Source of the DNA: Pseudomonas sp. PDNC002
Lineage (GTDB): Bacteria; Pseudomonadota; Gammaproteobacteria; Pseudomonadales; Pseudomonadaceae
DNA: 64,000 nucleotides
Reading direction: 5' to 3'
Assembly (NCBI RefSeq): GCF_016919445.1
Contig: NZ_CP070356.1
Coordinates: forward strand, 4,033,502 to 4,097,501
In this document: positions 1 to 12,819 of the stretch, piece by piece
How the letters are laid out: each line of letters starts with the position of its first letter
Position numbering within the stretch: position 1 is the stretch's first letter
The notes under the pieces: generated by a model
Databases searched by the model: none
The model's input: only the letters and a program-made list of their open reading frames with translations
What the model was told of the DNA's origin: nothing
Program-made: the position numbers and the translations under genes

Positions 1-597
1 GTGCTCGTCGTGGCGCGCAGCGTAGCCGGAGGCAATGGTCGCGCCGCCATGTTCGAGGAAGTGTTCGAGGTCTTCCCGGAGGATGCGCCCAGCCGGGCCG
101 CTGCCCTGGACGAATTGCAATTCCACGCCCAGGTCGCGGGCGCGCTGGCGCACAGCCGGCGAAGCGAGCGGCTTCTCGCCCGGCGCGCGGCGCGGAGCCG
201 GAGAGGGAGCAGGGCGCGCGGCCGGGGCGACGGGTTTGCTCTCTGCGCGGGGCGCCGGCCTGGGCGCCTCGGCTACCGGTGCAGGCTTGGCCGCCGGCTG
301 GGCCGGTGTTTCTTCGTGCGGCTTGGGCTGCGCAGCTTCCTTGTGGTTGCCGTGGCCTTCCACTTCCAGGCGGATCAGCTCGCCGCCCACGGCCATCACC
401 TGGCCGGGTACGCCGCCCAGGGCGAGGATCTTGCCGGCCACCGGCGAGGGGATTTCCACGGTGGCCTTGTCGGTCATGACTTCCGCCAGCAACTGGTCCT
501 CGTGGACCTCGTCGCCGACCTGGACATGCCACTCCACCAGCTCGACCTCGGCGATGCCTTCGCCGATGTCCGGCATCTTGATGACGTGAGTGCCCAT
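1..597 (-). CDS. bkdB: Lipoamide acyltransferase (E2) of branched-chain 2-oxoacid dehydrogenase, 5' part
   Basis: This is the E2 core of the BkdA1/BkdA2/BkdB/LpdV complex, which converts valine-, leucine- and isoleucine-derived 2-oxoacids to acyl-CoAs in the cytoplasm. About 199 codons are present; the gene runs off the left edge, so the catalytic acyltransferase domain is missing. Visible are an N-terminal biotinyl/lipoyl domain (about residues 3-78) with the lipoylated Lys44 in a TDKA motif, a long Ala/Pro-rich hinge (about 80-135), and the start of the peripheral subunit-binding domain (about 138-175). The ATG lies directly after the bkdA2 stop codon, so the two are surely co-transcribed. 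Lipoyl domain and synteny make the call firm. Confidence 0.95.
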   Translation of the reverse strand, partial: MGTHVIKMPDIGEGIAEVELVEWHVQVGDEVHEDQLLAEVMTDKATVEIPSPVAGKILALGGVPGQVMAVGGELIRLEVEGHGNHKEAAQPKPHEETPAQPAAKPAPVAEAPRPAPRAESKPVAPAARPAPSPAPRRAPGEKPLASPAVRQRARDLGVELQFVQGSGPAGRILREDLEHFLEHGGATIASGYAARHDEH

Positions 598-3152
<2,555 letters not shown>

Positions 3153-3614
3153 ATGGCTGATCTCGACCGCACCGACCTGAAAATCCTCCGCGCCCTGGCC
3201 GACGATGGCCGCCTGTCCTGGCGCGATCTGGCGCAGAACATCGGCCTGTCGCTGACCCCGACCCTGCGCCGGGTGCGCCGCCTGGAGGAGGAGCACTACA
3301 TCCAGGGCTATTTCGCCCGGCTCGACGAGGAGCGCCTGTCCGGCGGCATGAGCGTGTTCGTCTCGGTGTCCCTGGAAAAACAGACCGGCGACTACCTCGC
3401 CCGGTTCGAAGAACGCATCGTCCAGGCGCCGCAGGTGATGAGCTGCTTCCAGATGACCGGCGACGCCGACTACATGCTGCGCGTGGTGGTGAAGGACCTG
3501 TCGGCGTACCAGCTGTTCCTGACCAATACCCTGACGCAGATTCCTGGCGTTGCGGGGATCAAGTCGGCATTCGCGCTGAAGTCGGTGATGCTGCGCTCGG
3601 CGCCACCGATCTGA
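3153..3614 (+). CDS. bkdR: Lrp/AsnC-family activator of the bkd operon
   Basis: This is a transcription factor of 153 residues. It has an N-terminal winged helix-turn-helix (about 1-60; DRTDLKILRALADDGRLSWR then an HTH helix with SLTPTLRRVRRLEE) and a C-terminal RAM effector domain (about 65-150; MTGDADYMLRVVVKDLSAY). It is transcribed away from bkdA1, the arrangement known for bkdR in P. putida and P. aeruginosa, where it activates bkd expression in response to branched-chain amino acids. Length and order match the family. It ends before a shared bidirectional terminator. Confidence 0.93.
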   Translation: MADLDRTDLKILRALADDGRLSWRDLAQNIGLSLTPTLRRVRRLEEEHYIQGYFARLDEERLSGGMSVFVSVSLEKQTGDYLARFEERIVQAPQVMSCFQMTGDADYMLRVVVKDLSAYQLFLTNTLTQIPGVAGIKSAFALKSVMLRSAPPI

Positions 3615-3640
3615 GGCGAGAGACCTTTCTCGCAGGCAAG

Positions 3641-3668
3641 AAAAAGCCCCGCATTGGCGGGGCTTTTT
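3641..3668. terminator. Bidirectional rho-independent terminator
   Basis: An A5-AGCCCCGC stem, a short loop and GCGGGGCT-T5 lie between the convergent bkdR and ABC-F genes. A- and T-tracts on both sides allow it to serve both strands. Confidence 0.9.
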
Positions 3669-3684
3669 CATCGCAGGCGGCGGA

Positions 3685-5274
<1,590 letters not shown>

Positions 5275-5520
5275 CTGACTGACCCTTGGCTGGACATGAT
5301 GCGCGCCGGGCGCAGACGGCGCGGGCGGGCAGGGAAGGCGCGATTGTCGAACGAAGCTAGGTGCGCCTGGCAAAGCCGCTAATTATGCCACACAAGGGCA
5401 TCAAGATGCATGTTCGGGCGCCGAAGTGCCCGGTTTGCGCGCAGGGCGGTCAAGCCGACAGTTGAAAGCCCCCTCGGTCCTGCATCAGAATTCGGTGTTC
5501 AGAATTCTGGTGGGGGCTGT

Positions 5521-6471
5521 ATGAAAATCCTTAACGCTCAAAAAACGCTCAAGCAGTACCTGGAGCAGGTCAGCGGCAAGCTGATCACCGTGGTCTCGGC
5601 CTCCGCCAGTGAAACCGAGTCACTGATCGAAACCCTGGTGGAGAAGGGCAATCGCCTGGATCTGCTGGTGGGTACCATCAACTCCTTCACCTCGCCGGAC
5701 TTCATTGATTTCTGCGTGCGCGATGCGGGCAAGGACGTGACCCTGCACGTCGATTTCCGCGCGCAGAACAGCGTGCACTGGAAGCTGATCCTCATCGAAC
5801 CGGACGTGGTGATCCTCGGCAGCGCCAACTTCACCGAGATCGGCCTGAGCCTGACCCGCGACACCTGCACGGTTATCCAGGACGCGGCGCTCTATGCCGA
5901 TTACCTGGCGCGGGTGGCCGAGATCAAGGGTATGGAAGGTGTGGTGCTGGGCGAAGACGCCCCGGCTTTCGACGAGCGGCTGGAAGAGTATCGCCAGAGC
6001 CACCGCCGCGTGCAGGCGAGCCTGGCGCGCAGCGCTCAGTACCTGGATGGCGAGAGCTGGCTGGGTGACGAGACCAACCAGAGCATCCCGCTGTTCATCT
6101 GGTACAGCGACCACTCCGACGAGTCCGAGGAGCAGGCTGAAGCCTTCCTGCACGCCAGCAGCGACGGCGTGGACTGGGATGACGTGCGCGAGTTCTTCAC
6201 CTACGAATGCGCCGAGGGTGTGCTGCCCTACGAAGAGGGCGACATGGTGCTGACCGCGCGTTGCAACGGCACGCACATCGGCTTCTACACCTTCGACCGT
6301 ATCCTCTATCGCGACGGCACCTACTTCATCTATTCCTACCGCAAGAAGCGCTATACCCAGCCGTTCAAGCTGGAAGATGCGAAAGAACGCCTGAAGGACG
6401 TGATTCCGGATTGGTACGAGGAGATGCGTACCTCGCTCAACCGTCACGACATCAACAGCGTGGTGCGCTGA
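5521..6471 (+). CDS. Phospholipase D-like domain protein with a single HKD motif
   Basis: This protein has 316 residues. The N-terminal half (about 10-130) is PLD-like: an H-x-K motif (HWKLILIE, about residue 89) is followed by an aspartate and GSANFTEIGL, the pattern of the PLD/nuclease superfamily. Only one HKD half-site is visible, so an active enzyme would need to dimerise as Nuc-type nucleases do. The C-terminal half (about 180-316) is acidic, then basic and aromatic, and was not recognised. The ATG at 5521 has a GGTGGGGG ribosome-binding site; the frame stays open upstream to 5410, but that part is poor coding sequence. No operon partners. Substrate unknown (phosphodiester bonds of nucleic acid or lipid). 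Confidence 0.7.
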   Translation: MKILNAQKTLKQYLEQVSGKLITVVSASASETESLIETLVEKGNRLDLLVGTINSFTSPDFIDFCVRDAGKDVTLHVDFRAQNSVHWKLILIEPDVVILGSANFTEIGLSLTRDTCTVIQDAALYADYLARVAEIKGMEGVVLGEDAPAFDERLEEYRQSHRRVQASLARSAQYLDGESWLGDETNQSIPLFIWYSDHSDESEEQAEAFLHASSDGVDWDDVREFFTYECAEGVLPYEEGDMVLTARCNGTHIGFYTFDRILYRDGTYFIYSYRKKRYTQPFKLEDAKERLKDVIPDWYEEMRTSLNRHDINSVVR

Positions 6472-6630
6472 GGTTTCTTCCGTTCATCGGCGCGCAGCAG
6501 GCTGACCGGATGGTCGCAGGCTGAGCGCCTTGGCTTTTCCCTCGGGGGTGGCTAGCATCCTGCCATTATCTCGACGTCGCATTGCGCAGTTGCGTGAGCC
6601 CGTCAGAAGTCTGTCAGGAGGCAATGGATC

Positions 6631-6912
6631 ATGCCGCACGCACCCCACGATCACACCCCTGTCCGCCGCCGCATGCGCTGGCATTGGCGGCTGTTGACGC
6701 TGAAGATCTACATCCTTTCCGTGTTCCTGCTCGGCTGCATGCTCGGCGGCTGCGCGATGCTGTATCTCAACACCTTCAACGAGACCCTGGCGCTGGAGCA
6801 GCGCATCGGCTCGTTCGTTGCCGCTACCGCGATCCTGCTGCTTTGCCTGCATATCCTGCGCATGGCCTTGCCGCCATTGCCCTGGCTGTCGCGGCGCCGG
6901 ACCCTGGAATGA
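6631..6912 (+). CDS. Small membrane protein of unknown function
   Basis: This 93-residue protein has a His/Arg-rich N-terminal tail (about 1-22) and two hydrophobic stretches (about 25-48 with ILSVFLLGCMLGGCAMLYL, and 62-80 with FVAATAILLLCLHILRMALP), which suggests a two-pass inner-membrane protein with both ends cytoplasmic. An AGGAGG-type site lies about 10 bases before the ATG, and a strong terminator follows the stop directly, so this is a real monocistronic gene. No family was recognised. Confidence 0.65.
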   Translation: MPHAPHDHTPVRRRMRWHWRLLTLKIYILSVFLLGCMLGGCAMLYLNTFNETLALEQRIGSFVAATAILLLCLHILRMALPPLPWLSRRRTLE

Positions 6913-6948
6913 AAAACGCCCCGTGGCATTGCTGCCACGGGGCGTTTT
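6913..6948. terminator. Bidirectional rho-independent terminator
   Basis: A perfect 16-bp stem (AAAACGCCCCGTGGCA and its complement, 4-base loop) lies between the convergent small membrane gene and the oprD-family gene. A- and T-tracts at the stem base suit both directions. Confidence 0.92.
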
Positions 6949-6969
6949 CCTTCGAGCTCGATCAGGTCA

Positions 6970-8247
6970 TCAGAAGATGTTGACCGGGTACTCGACGAAG
7001 ACGCGCACTTCGTTGCCGTCGTCGTTGTAGGAGCGGGCGTCGTTGGACACGCGCAGCCAGGAGCCGCGCAGCTTGACCGACAGGTCCTTGGCCGGGCCAC
7101 TCGGTACGACGTACTTCAGCTGGTTGAAGATTTCGCGCTCTTTGCCGTTGCTGGTCTCGTCGGTCTTGATGTTGTCGCCGTAGACGTAGGCAACGGTGTA
7201 GCTCAGACCCGGAACGCCGTACTCGGAGAAGTCCAGGCTGTAGCTGCCCTGCCAGGAACGCTCGTCCTCGCCGTTGAAGTCCGACCAGTAGGAGTTGGCC
7301 AGCCAGATGGTGGTGCCGCCGTCACCCAGGCCGCCCTGGTTCTGGTACCAGCCGTAGTTGTAGCCGGAATCACCGTTGTTGCGCTGGTGCGCGACCATGA
7401 AGGTGTGGGCGCCGATGTTGTAGGCGGCCGACAGGCTCCAGATGGTGTTCTTGGTGCCGTTGATGTCGTTCTCGGCAGCGAAGTCTTCGTTCACGCGGGT
7501 GCGGTAGCCGTTGAAGTCCAGGGTCAGGGACTGCTTGTCGGCCATCGGGATGACGTAGTTCAGGTTCATGTACTGCTTGCGAGCGACGTCTTCGCTCTCG
7601 TAGCCGTACAGCGAGCCGCTGAAGTTGTCGGTGAACTTGTAGCTGCCGCCGAACACGTCGATGCGCTTCAGGCCGCCGCTGTCACGCACTTCGGCGCTCT
7701 TGCGGGTTTCCGAGGTGAAGCGGCCGACGTTCAGCTCCAGGCCTTCGATCTCCTTGGAGGTGATCAGGGTGCCGGTGAAGCTCTCCGGCAGCAGGCGGGA
7801 GTTGTCGTAGCTCAGCACCGGCAGGGCCGGCATCTGGTCACCGTACTTGATCACGGTGTTGGAGAAGCGTGCCTTCACCGCACCACCGGCGCGGGCCAGG
7901 TCGCTGGCGGCTTCACCGCTGTCGCCCTGCTTGAAGAAGTCGATGCCGGCGGCACCGCTCTTGCCTTTGCCGCCATCCAGACGCACGGCGTACATGCCGA
8001 ATGCATCAACGCCGAAGCCCACGGTGCCCTGGGTGAAGCCGGAAGCGAAGGTCGCGGTGGCAGCCTGGCCCCACTCGGCCTTGTCGTCGCGGCCGTGCTT
8101 GTAGTCACGGTTCATGTAGGCGTTGCGGAAGAACAGGTCCAGGTGGCTGTCTTCGACGAAGCCCTTGGCGGTGGACTGGTCTTCGGCCATGGCGGCGGTC
8201 GACGCGAGGATCCCCAGTGCAAGCAGACTGATCCGGTGGTTCAGCAT
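6970..8247 (-). CDS. OprD-family outer-membrane porin
   Basis: This is a substrate-selective 18-strand porin of the OprD family (425 residues). It has a signal peptide (about 1-21, ending AAMA before EDQSTAKGF), the typical mature start GFVEDSHLDLFFRNAYMNRD, repeated amphipathic beta-strands, a ...ERSWQGSYSLDFSEYGVPGLSYT stretch characteristic of the family, and a C-terminal phenylalanine as required for BAM insertion. OprD members take up basic amino acids, small peptides or aromatic acids; the specificity here cannot be read. It stands alone. The 284 bp upstream of it (8248-8531) showed no recognisable feature beyond its expected promoter. Confidence 0.93.
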   Translation of the reverse strand: MLNHRISLLALGILASTAAMAEDQSTAKGFVEDSHLDLFFRNAYMNRDYKHGRDDKAEWGQAATATFASGFTQGTVGFGVDAFGMYAVRLDGGKGKSGAAGIDFFKQGDSGEAASDLARAGGAVKARFSNTVIKYGDQMPALPVLSYDNSRLLPESFTGTLITSKEIEGLELNVGRFTSETRKSAEVRDSGGLKRIDVFGGSYKFTDNFSGSLYGYESEDVARKQYMNLNYVIPMADKQSLTLDFNGYRTRVNEDFAAENDINGTKNTIWSLSAAYNIGAHTFMVAHQRNNGDSGYNYGWYQNQGGLGDGGTTIWLANSYWSDFNGEDERSWQGSYSLDFSEYGVPGLSYTVAYVYGDNIKTDETSNGKEREIFNQLKYVVPSGPAKDLSVKLRGSWLRVSNDARSYNDDGNEVRVFVEYPVNIF

Positions 8248-8531
8248 GTTGATTTCCTTCTAATGGTGCTGCGCCCGCGAGCAGGAAGAAAAAAGCTCTC
8301 CGCCCCGAAGTGCGTGATCGGGGTAGGTGGAGTCCTGTGCTGGCATGTTCTTTTGGTTGTATTCGGGGCGTGGTCGCCCCGGCGCGGCGGGATAATAACA
8401 GAGGATCGAACTTTTTCGTCCAGCCTCTGTCACGCCGTTGTCATGATGGCCTGATCAACGGCGATGGCGGCCGGATCGCGGCAGCGCGACGGCATTGGGC
8501 GGCGTTGCGGCTCGATGCCGCGTGCCGCCGC

Positions 8532-9713
8532 TCACCGGCGGAAGGAGCGCTGGTAGAGCCAGAGGCTGAGGGCAAGGCCGCAGGCGGCGGCGAGGGAGGC
8601 GCAGAGGAAGATCGAACCGAAGCCGAAACCGTTGGCGACGGCGCCCATCAATGGGCCGGTGATGCCCAGCGAGACATCGATGAACAGCGAGTAGGCGCCC
8701 AGCGCGGCGCCGCGATTGGAGGCGGGTACCAGGCCCACGGCTTCCACGCCCAGCGCAGGGAAGACCAGCGAGAATCCGAAGCCGGTCAGTGCCGCGCCGG
8801 CCAGGGCCAGCCAGGGTGTCGGCGCGCTCCAAAGCAGGAGCAGGCCCAGGCTTTCGACTGACAGGCAGGCAATGGCCACGCGGAAGCCGCCGTGGCGGTT
8901 GATGGCATTGGCGAACAGCAGTCGCGCGCCGATGAAACAGCCGCCAAAGGCTGTCAGGCAGTAGACCGCGTCCTTCCAGCCAAGGCTGGCGTAATACAGG
9001 GTGATGAAGGTGGCGATGGTGCCGAAACCGATACCGCCCAGCGCAAGCCCCATGCCGTGGGGGAATACGCGGCCCAGCACGTGATGGAAGGGCATGCGCT
9101 CGCCGTGCACCAGCGCTGCGGCGCGCTTGGGCCACGCGAGGGCGAACCCCAGGACGGCCAGGAGCACCACGCTGCCACCCAGGCTGGCCAGCCCAAGATG
9201 ACTGACCATCAGCACGCCGAGGGGCGCGCCGATGGCGAGCGCGCCATAGCTGGCGATGCCATTCCAGGAAATCACCTTGGCGGTATTCGCCGCACCGACG
9301 CGGTCGATGCCCCAGGCGATGGAGGCGCTGCCCACCAGGCTTTCCGATGTCCCCAGCACCAGCCGGGCGATCATCAACAGGCCAAGGCTGGCCCAGGGGA
9401 ATGCCTGCATCGCCCAGGAACCCAGCATCAGCGCACCGCTGCCGGCGCAGCCAACCATTCCGTAAAGCACTGCGCGCTTGGGCCCGAGGGTATCGATTAC
9501 CTTGCCGGCGTAGGGGCGGGTGAGCAGGGTGGCGAGGTACTGGATGCTGATCACCAGGCCGGCCATCACCGAGCCGAAGCCGAGGTCGGTGTGCACATAG
9601 CCCGGCAACACGGCCAGCGGAATGCCGATGGTCAGGTAGGCAATGAAGGTGAACAGGACGACGGACACCACTTGCAGCGTGGTGGACGAAGGGGAGCGGG
9701 TATCGGCGGACAT
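8532..9713 (-). CDS. MFS transporter, YfcJ/YhhS type
   Basis: This is a major facilitator permease of 393 residues with about 12 hydrophobic segments. The loop 2-3 motif is recognisable ([21 protein letters not shown]), as is a long run of Gly/Ala-rich helices. It resembles the YfcJ/YhhS (UPF0226) group, inferred exporters of small molecules or arabinose-like sugars; the substrate is unknown. The ATG at 9713 has no strong ribosome-binding site. No regulator or partner gene sits beside it. Confidence 0.85.
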   Translation of the reverse strand: MSADTRSPSSTTLQVVSVVLFTFIAYLTIGIPLAVLPGYVHTDLGFGSVMAGLVISIQYLATLLTRPYAGKVIDTLGPKRAVLYGMVGCAGSGALMLGSWAMQAFPWASLGLLMIARLVLGTSESLVGSASIAWGIDRVGAANTAKVISWNGIASYGALAIGAPLGVLMVSHLGLASLGGSVVLLAVLGFALAWPKRAAALVHGERMPFHHVLGRVFPHGMGLALGGIGFGTIATFITLYYASLGWKDAVYCLTAFGGCFIGARLLFANAINRHGGFRVAIACLSVESLGLLLLWSAPTPWLALAGAALTGFGFSLVFPALGVEAVGLVPASNRGAALGAYSLFIDVSLGITGPLMGAVANGFGFGSIFLCASLAAACGLALSLWLYQRSFRR

Positions 9714-9825
9714 GTGCAGCGGTTCGGTACGGCGAGTGGTCTTACATGATGGACCGCGTACGGCATGTAGGAAAGCTAGCTAACGAACTACCTGTGTCAG
9801 CTCAACCGCCAAGTGGCGGCTTTAT

Positions 9826-9896
9826 GCTCTTGTAGGAGCGGATCTTATCCGCGATAGCTTCGGAGCTTCGCGGATAAGATCCGCTCCTACAAGAGC
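9826..9896. repeat. BIME-type hairpin of the GTAGGAGCGGA REP family
   Basis: A perfect 29-base inverted repeat (arms 9826-9854 and 9868-9896, 13-base loop) contains the core GTAGGAGCGGATCTTATCCG. It is one of at least seven related elements in this window and matches the style of Pseudomonas REP doublets. Confidence 0.9.
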
Positions 9897-9927
9897 TACT
9901 TCGGCGCCATGCGCGGGCTTGCTCGAT

Positions 9928-10482
9928 TCACACGCGTCTGAAGAGCGTGGGATAGTCGATCACCAGACCTTCGTCATCCACTGTCAGCAGCGCCTGGAAA
10001 TTCGTGCCCTCCAGGTTCTCGTAGTGGTAGTGGCGGGCGTCGACCCGCGTATAGCCCTGGCGCATCCGCACCGGCTTGAGCTTCGGGGCCTCTAGATACA
10101 CCACCGTCAGCTCGCGGCGTTCGCCATCGGCCAGCTGCAGGCGGCGAATCGGGAAGGTATTGGTGAAGGGTGTCGGCCAGATATCGATGTCCAGGCAACC
10201 GTCCAGCTCCGCCAGCGCGGCGCCGTCGGCGGTTTGCCAGTGTCCCTCGCCATCGGCCAGTAGATGCAGTTGATGCGTGCCGCGAGCGCTTTCCACGCTG
10301 AATCGCGCCTCCCGCAGTCGCCAACCGGCATCCCAGTTCAGCTGGTACTCGAGCTGGTAGGACGGGCCGCCCGCCTCATCGATGGCGCGCAGTTGGCTTT
10401 CCGCGCGGTCGTCACTCAATTGCAGCGACTCCCAGCTCGCCGTCGGCGCGTGCCAGATGCCTTCCCAGTTCAGCGTGCGCAT
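9928..10482 (-). CDS. Putative glycolipid-binding protein (DUF1089 type)
   Basis: This protein has 184 residues and no signal peptide. It resembles the putative glycolipid-binding family (PF06475-like): a beta-rich chain with WEGIWHAPTASWESL at the N-terminus, the central DGCLDIDIWPTPFTNTFPIRR motif and a C-terminal RQGYTRVDARHYHYENLEG segment. Its ATG overlaps the stop of the upstream MmcQ/YjbR gene by one base (TGATG), so translation is coupled. The frame is open further upstream, but that sequence is antisense-like and belongs to the neighbour. The cellular role is unknown; the family name comes from structure, not from a proven reaction. Confidence 0.8.
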   Translation of the reverse strand: MRTLNWEGIWHAPTASWESLQLSDDRAESQLRAIDEAGGPSYQLEYQLNWDAGWRLREARFSVESARGTHQLHLLADGEGHWQTADGAALAELDGCLDIDIWPTPFTNTFPIRRLQLADGERRELTVVYLEAPKLKPVRMRQGYTRVDARHYHYENLEGTNFQALLTVDDEGLVIDYPTLFRRV

Positions 10483-10844
10483 CACGACGTCTCCAGTACC
10501 AGGCCCAGGCGTTGGCGCTTGGGCAGGCGGGCGACCACCAACTGGTGCGAGCGGGTCAGCGCCTCGCGCAGCTCGGCGTCGCCCATGGGGTAGGGGCGTT
10601 GCATGGAAATCCAGAAGGCCCGCGCCAGATAGGGAGCGGGACGAATGCCGGGGCGATCGACGTAGCCCAGGAACAGTTCGGGGCCGACCTTGAAGGCCAG
10701 GCCGCCGTTGCCGCTGTCGAGGAAGTCGAGGATGGCGAACATCTTGTTGCCAGCCACGGAAAACACGCGGTTGCTGCCCCACTTGATGTCTTCGCGGGCG
10801 CCGGGCAGTTCCAGGCAGAAGCGGGCGATCTGTTGCGGTGTCAT
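10482..10844 (-). CDS. MmcQ/YjbR family protein
   Basis: This is a small 120-residue protein of the MmcQ/YjbR (CyaY-like fold) family, often annotated as a DNA-binding protein without firm evidence. Typical features are the N-terminal ARFCLELPGAREDIKWGSNRVF, the FAILDF strand and a C-terminal ARAFWISMQRPYPMGDAELREALTRSH segment. It is the first gene of a two-gene unit with the glycolipid-binding-like protein. Confidence 0.85.
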   Translation of the reverse strand: MTPQQIARFCLELPGAREDIKWGSNRVFSVAGNKMFAILDFLDSGNGGLAFKVGPELFLGYVDRPGIRPAPYLARAFWISMQRPYPMGDAELREALTRSHQLVVARLPKRQRLGLVLETS

Positions 10845-10875
10845 GGGGCGTGGGTTCCTTCAGTCGCGTCGTCGA

Positions 10876-11154
10876 TCAGTCGCGGAAATAGACCTCGACC
10901 AGATGGTAGCCGAACTGGCTTTTCACCGGGCCGTGCACCACGCCGACCGGCTTCTTGAAGATCACCTGGTCGATGGATTTCACCATCTGGCCCGGGCGTA
11001 CCTCGCCCAGGTCGCCACCGCGCTTGCCGGAAGCACAGGTCGAATGCTTGCGCGCCAGGGCGGCGAAATCCTCGCCCTTGGCCAGGCGTTGCTTGATCTG
11101 CTCGGCTTCGGCGGCGGTCTTGACCAGGATGTGGCGGGCCATGGCGACGGGCAT
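10876..11154 (-). CDS. ppiC: Peptidyl-prolyl cis-trans isomerase, parvulin family
   Basis: This is a cytoplasmic parvulin (92 residues) made of a single rotamase domain: ARHILVKTAAEAEQIKQRL, the substrate pocket region CASGKRGGDLGEVRPGQM, and the closing FGYHLVEVYFRD. It matches PpiC of E. coli in length and motif order. The start at 11154 is preferred because AAGGA lies 9 bases upstream; an internal ATG four codons later has no such site. No neighbour suggests a specific client. Confidence 0.93.
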   Translation of the reverse strand: MPVAMARHILVKTAAEAEQIKQRLAKGEDFAALARKHSTCASGKRGGDLGEVRPGQMVKSIDQVIFKKPVGVVHGPVKSQFGYHLVEVYFRD

Positions 11155-11340
11155 TGTTTCGTGTCCTTAAATGAAAGCGTCTGGGCGCGATTGTACGGCA
11201 GCAGTGATGCAGGTCGCATTTCGTGATGGGTTGCATTGTCTGGTCTTGGGGCGCTCCATAGAGTCAATAAGCAAATTCCTATTTATAGGGCGCCGCTTAC
11301 AGACGGCGTCCGCCGCCACCTTGCGTACGGATGCAGTTCA

Positions 11341-12576
11341 ATGGATATCCAAGCGATGCTCAAGATCCTGGCCACCCAGGATGGTTCGGATCTTTACCTC
11401 TCCACCGGCGCGCCGCCTTGCGCCAAGTTCAACGGGGTGCTCAAGCCCCTGTCCAACGAGCCGATGAAGGCCGGCGATGTCGCCCGCATCGGTTATGGGC
11501 TGATGGACGAGGAGCAGCGTGCCGAGTTCGACCGTGAGCTGGAGATGAACCTCGCGATTTCCGTGCCCGGCGTAGGCCGCTTCCGGATCAACCTGTTCAA
11601 GCAGCGCAACGAAGTGTCCATCGTGGCGCGCAACATCAAGCTGGATATCCCGCTGTTCGACGACCTGAAGCTGCCCGAAGTGCTGCTCAAGGTGGTCATG
11701 GAGAAGCGCGGCCTGGTTCTTTTCGTCGGCGGTACCGGCTCGGGCAAGTCCACCTCCCTGGCGGCGCTGATCGATCATCGCAACCGCAACAGCGGCGGGC
11801 ACATCATCACCATCGAAGACCCCATCGAGTACGTGCACCGGCACCGCAAGTCGATCATCAACCAGCGCGAAGTGGGCGTGGACACCCGCAGCTTCCATGC
11901 CGCGCTGAAGAACACCCTGCGCCAGGCGCCGGACGTGATCCTGATCGGCGAGATCCGCGACCGCGAGACCATGGAGCACGCCCTGGCCTTCGCCGACACC
12001 GGCCACCTGGCGATCTCCACCCTGCACGCCAACAACGCCAACCAGGCGCTGGACCGCATCATCAACTTCTTCCCCGAGGAGCGCCGGCCGCAGTTGCTCA
12101 ACGACCTGGGCAACAACCTCAAGGCGTTCGTCTCCCAGCGCCTGGTGCGCACCCAGGACGGCAAGCGCCGCGCGGCGGTGGAAGTGCTGCTGGGCACGGC
12201 GACCATCAGCGACATCATCAAGCGCGGCGACTTCAGCTCCATCAAGGAAATCATGGACAAGTCCCGCGCCCTCGGCATGCAGACCTTCGACCAGGCGCTG
12301 TTCGACCTGGCGGTCGAGGGGGCGATCACCGAGGAAGAGGCGGTGAAGAACGCCGACTCGGCGAACAACCTGCGGTTGAAGCTCAAGCTGTACAAGGACA
12401 ACCCCGGCAGCGTCGGTAGCACTGCCACTCCCGCGGCCGCCAAGCCTGCCGCGCCGGCACCCGTGCCCGCGGCACCTGTGGCAGCGACCCAGCCGGTCGA
12501 GGCTTCCAGCTGGGGGTTGGAACTGGCACTGGAAGAGATCGAGGCGGAAGACGCGGAGAAACCGGCCGGGCAGTAA
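11341..12576 (+). CDS. PilT/PilU-type pilus retraction ATPase, solitary, with Ala/Pro-rich tail
   Basis: This is a secretion-type hexameric ATPase of 411 residues, PilU-like. It has an N-terminal PAS-like domain (about 1-110; GSDLYLSTGAPPCAKFNGVL), Walker A GGTGSGKSTS (about 133), the Asp box IITIEDPIEYVH, His box and a Walker B region (LIGEIRDRETMEHAL), followed by AISTLHANNANQALDRIINFFP. The core ends near residue 350. An unusual Ala/Pro tail (about 360-385) and an acidic end (LEEIEAEDAEKP) follow. Known pilT-pilU pairs sit together near other genes; here there is no other pilus gene. Start ATG 11341 gives the usual MDIQAMLKILATQDGSDLY N-terminus. Confidence 0.9.
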   Translation: MDIQAMLKILATQDGSDLYLSTGAPPCAKFNGVLKPLSNEPMKAGDVARIGYGLMDEEQRAEFDRELEMNLAISVPGVGRFRINLFKQRNEVSIVARNIKLDIPLFDDLKLPEVLLKVVMEKRGLVLFVGGTGSGKSTSLAALIDHRNRNSGGHIITIEDPIEYVHRHRKSIINQREVGVDTRSFHAALKNTLRQAPDVILIGEIRDRETMEHALAFADTGHLAISTLHANNANQALDRIINFFPEERRPQLLNDLGNNLKAFVSQRLVRTQDGKRRAAVEVLLGTATISDIIKRGDFSSIKEIMDKSRALGMQTFDQALFDLAVEGAITEEEAVKNADSANNLRLKLKLYKDNPGSVGSTATPAAAKPAAPAPVPAAPVAATQPVEASSWGLELALEEIEAEDAEKPAGQ

Positions 12577-12591
12577 GCCGCCAGTCGAACG

Positions 12592-12622
12592 AAAATAAAG
12601 CCCCGGCATGCCGGGGCTTTTT
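12592..12622 (+). terminator. Rho-independent terminator of the pilU-like gene
   Basis: AAGCCCCGGCATGCCGGGGCTT followed by T5 starts about 20 bases after the stop codon. Confidence 0.93.
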
Positions 12623-12640
12623 CATTGGAAGGATTCACCT

Positions 12641-12785
12641 GTAGGAGCGGGCTGGCTCGCGTGACGTCAATTCTCCACTCCTGGGTTCGAGCTGTACGCA
12701 GGAGCGGACTCTGTCCGCGATCGACTCGTCGCAACGCCGGTCGACCATGAAGCTGGGCCAAGCCATCGCGGACAGAGTCCGCTCC
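12641..12785. repeat. REP-type element, one half copy plus an inverted pair
   Basis: A single half (GTAGGAGCGGGCTGGCTCGC, 12641-12660) is followed by an inverted pair with perfect 21-base arms (12701-12721 and 12765-12785; core GGAGCGGACTCTGTCCGCGA). It lies between the pilU-like terminator and the oprD remnant. Confidence 0.85.
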
Positions 12786-12819
12786 TTCGCACGTCGGTGA
12801 GTTCGGCGCCAGGCGCGCA

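Noticed and set aside
9928..10782. Apparent 284-residue fusion upstream of the glycolipid-binding-like protein
   Set aside because: The first 100 residues are out-of-frame translation of the MmcQ/YjbR gene; the ATG at 10482 overlapping that gene's stop is the natural start.
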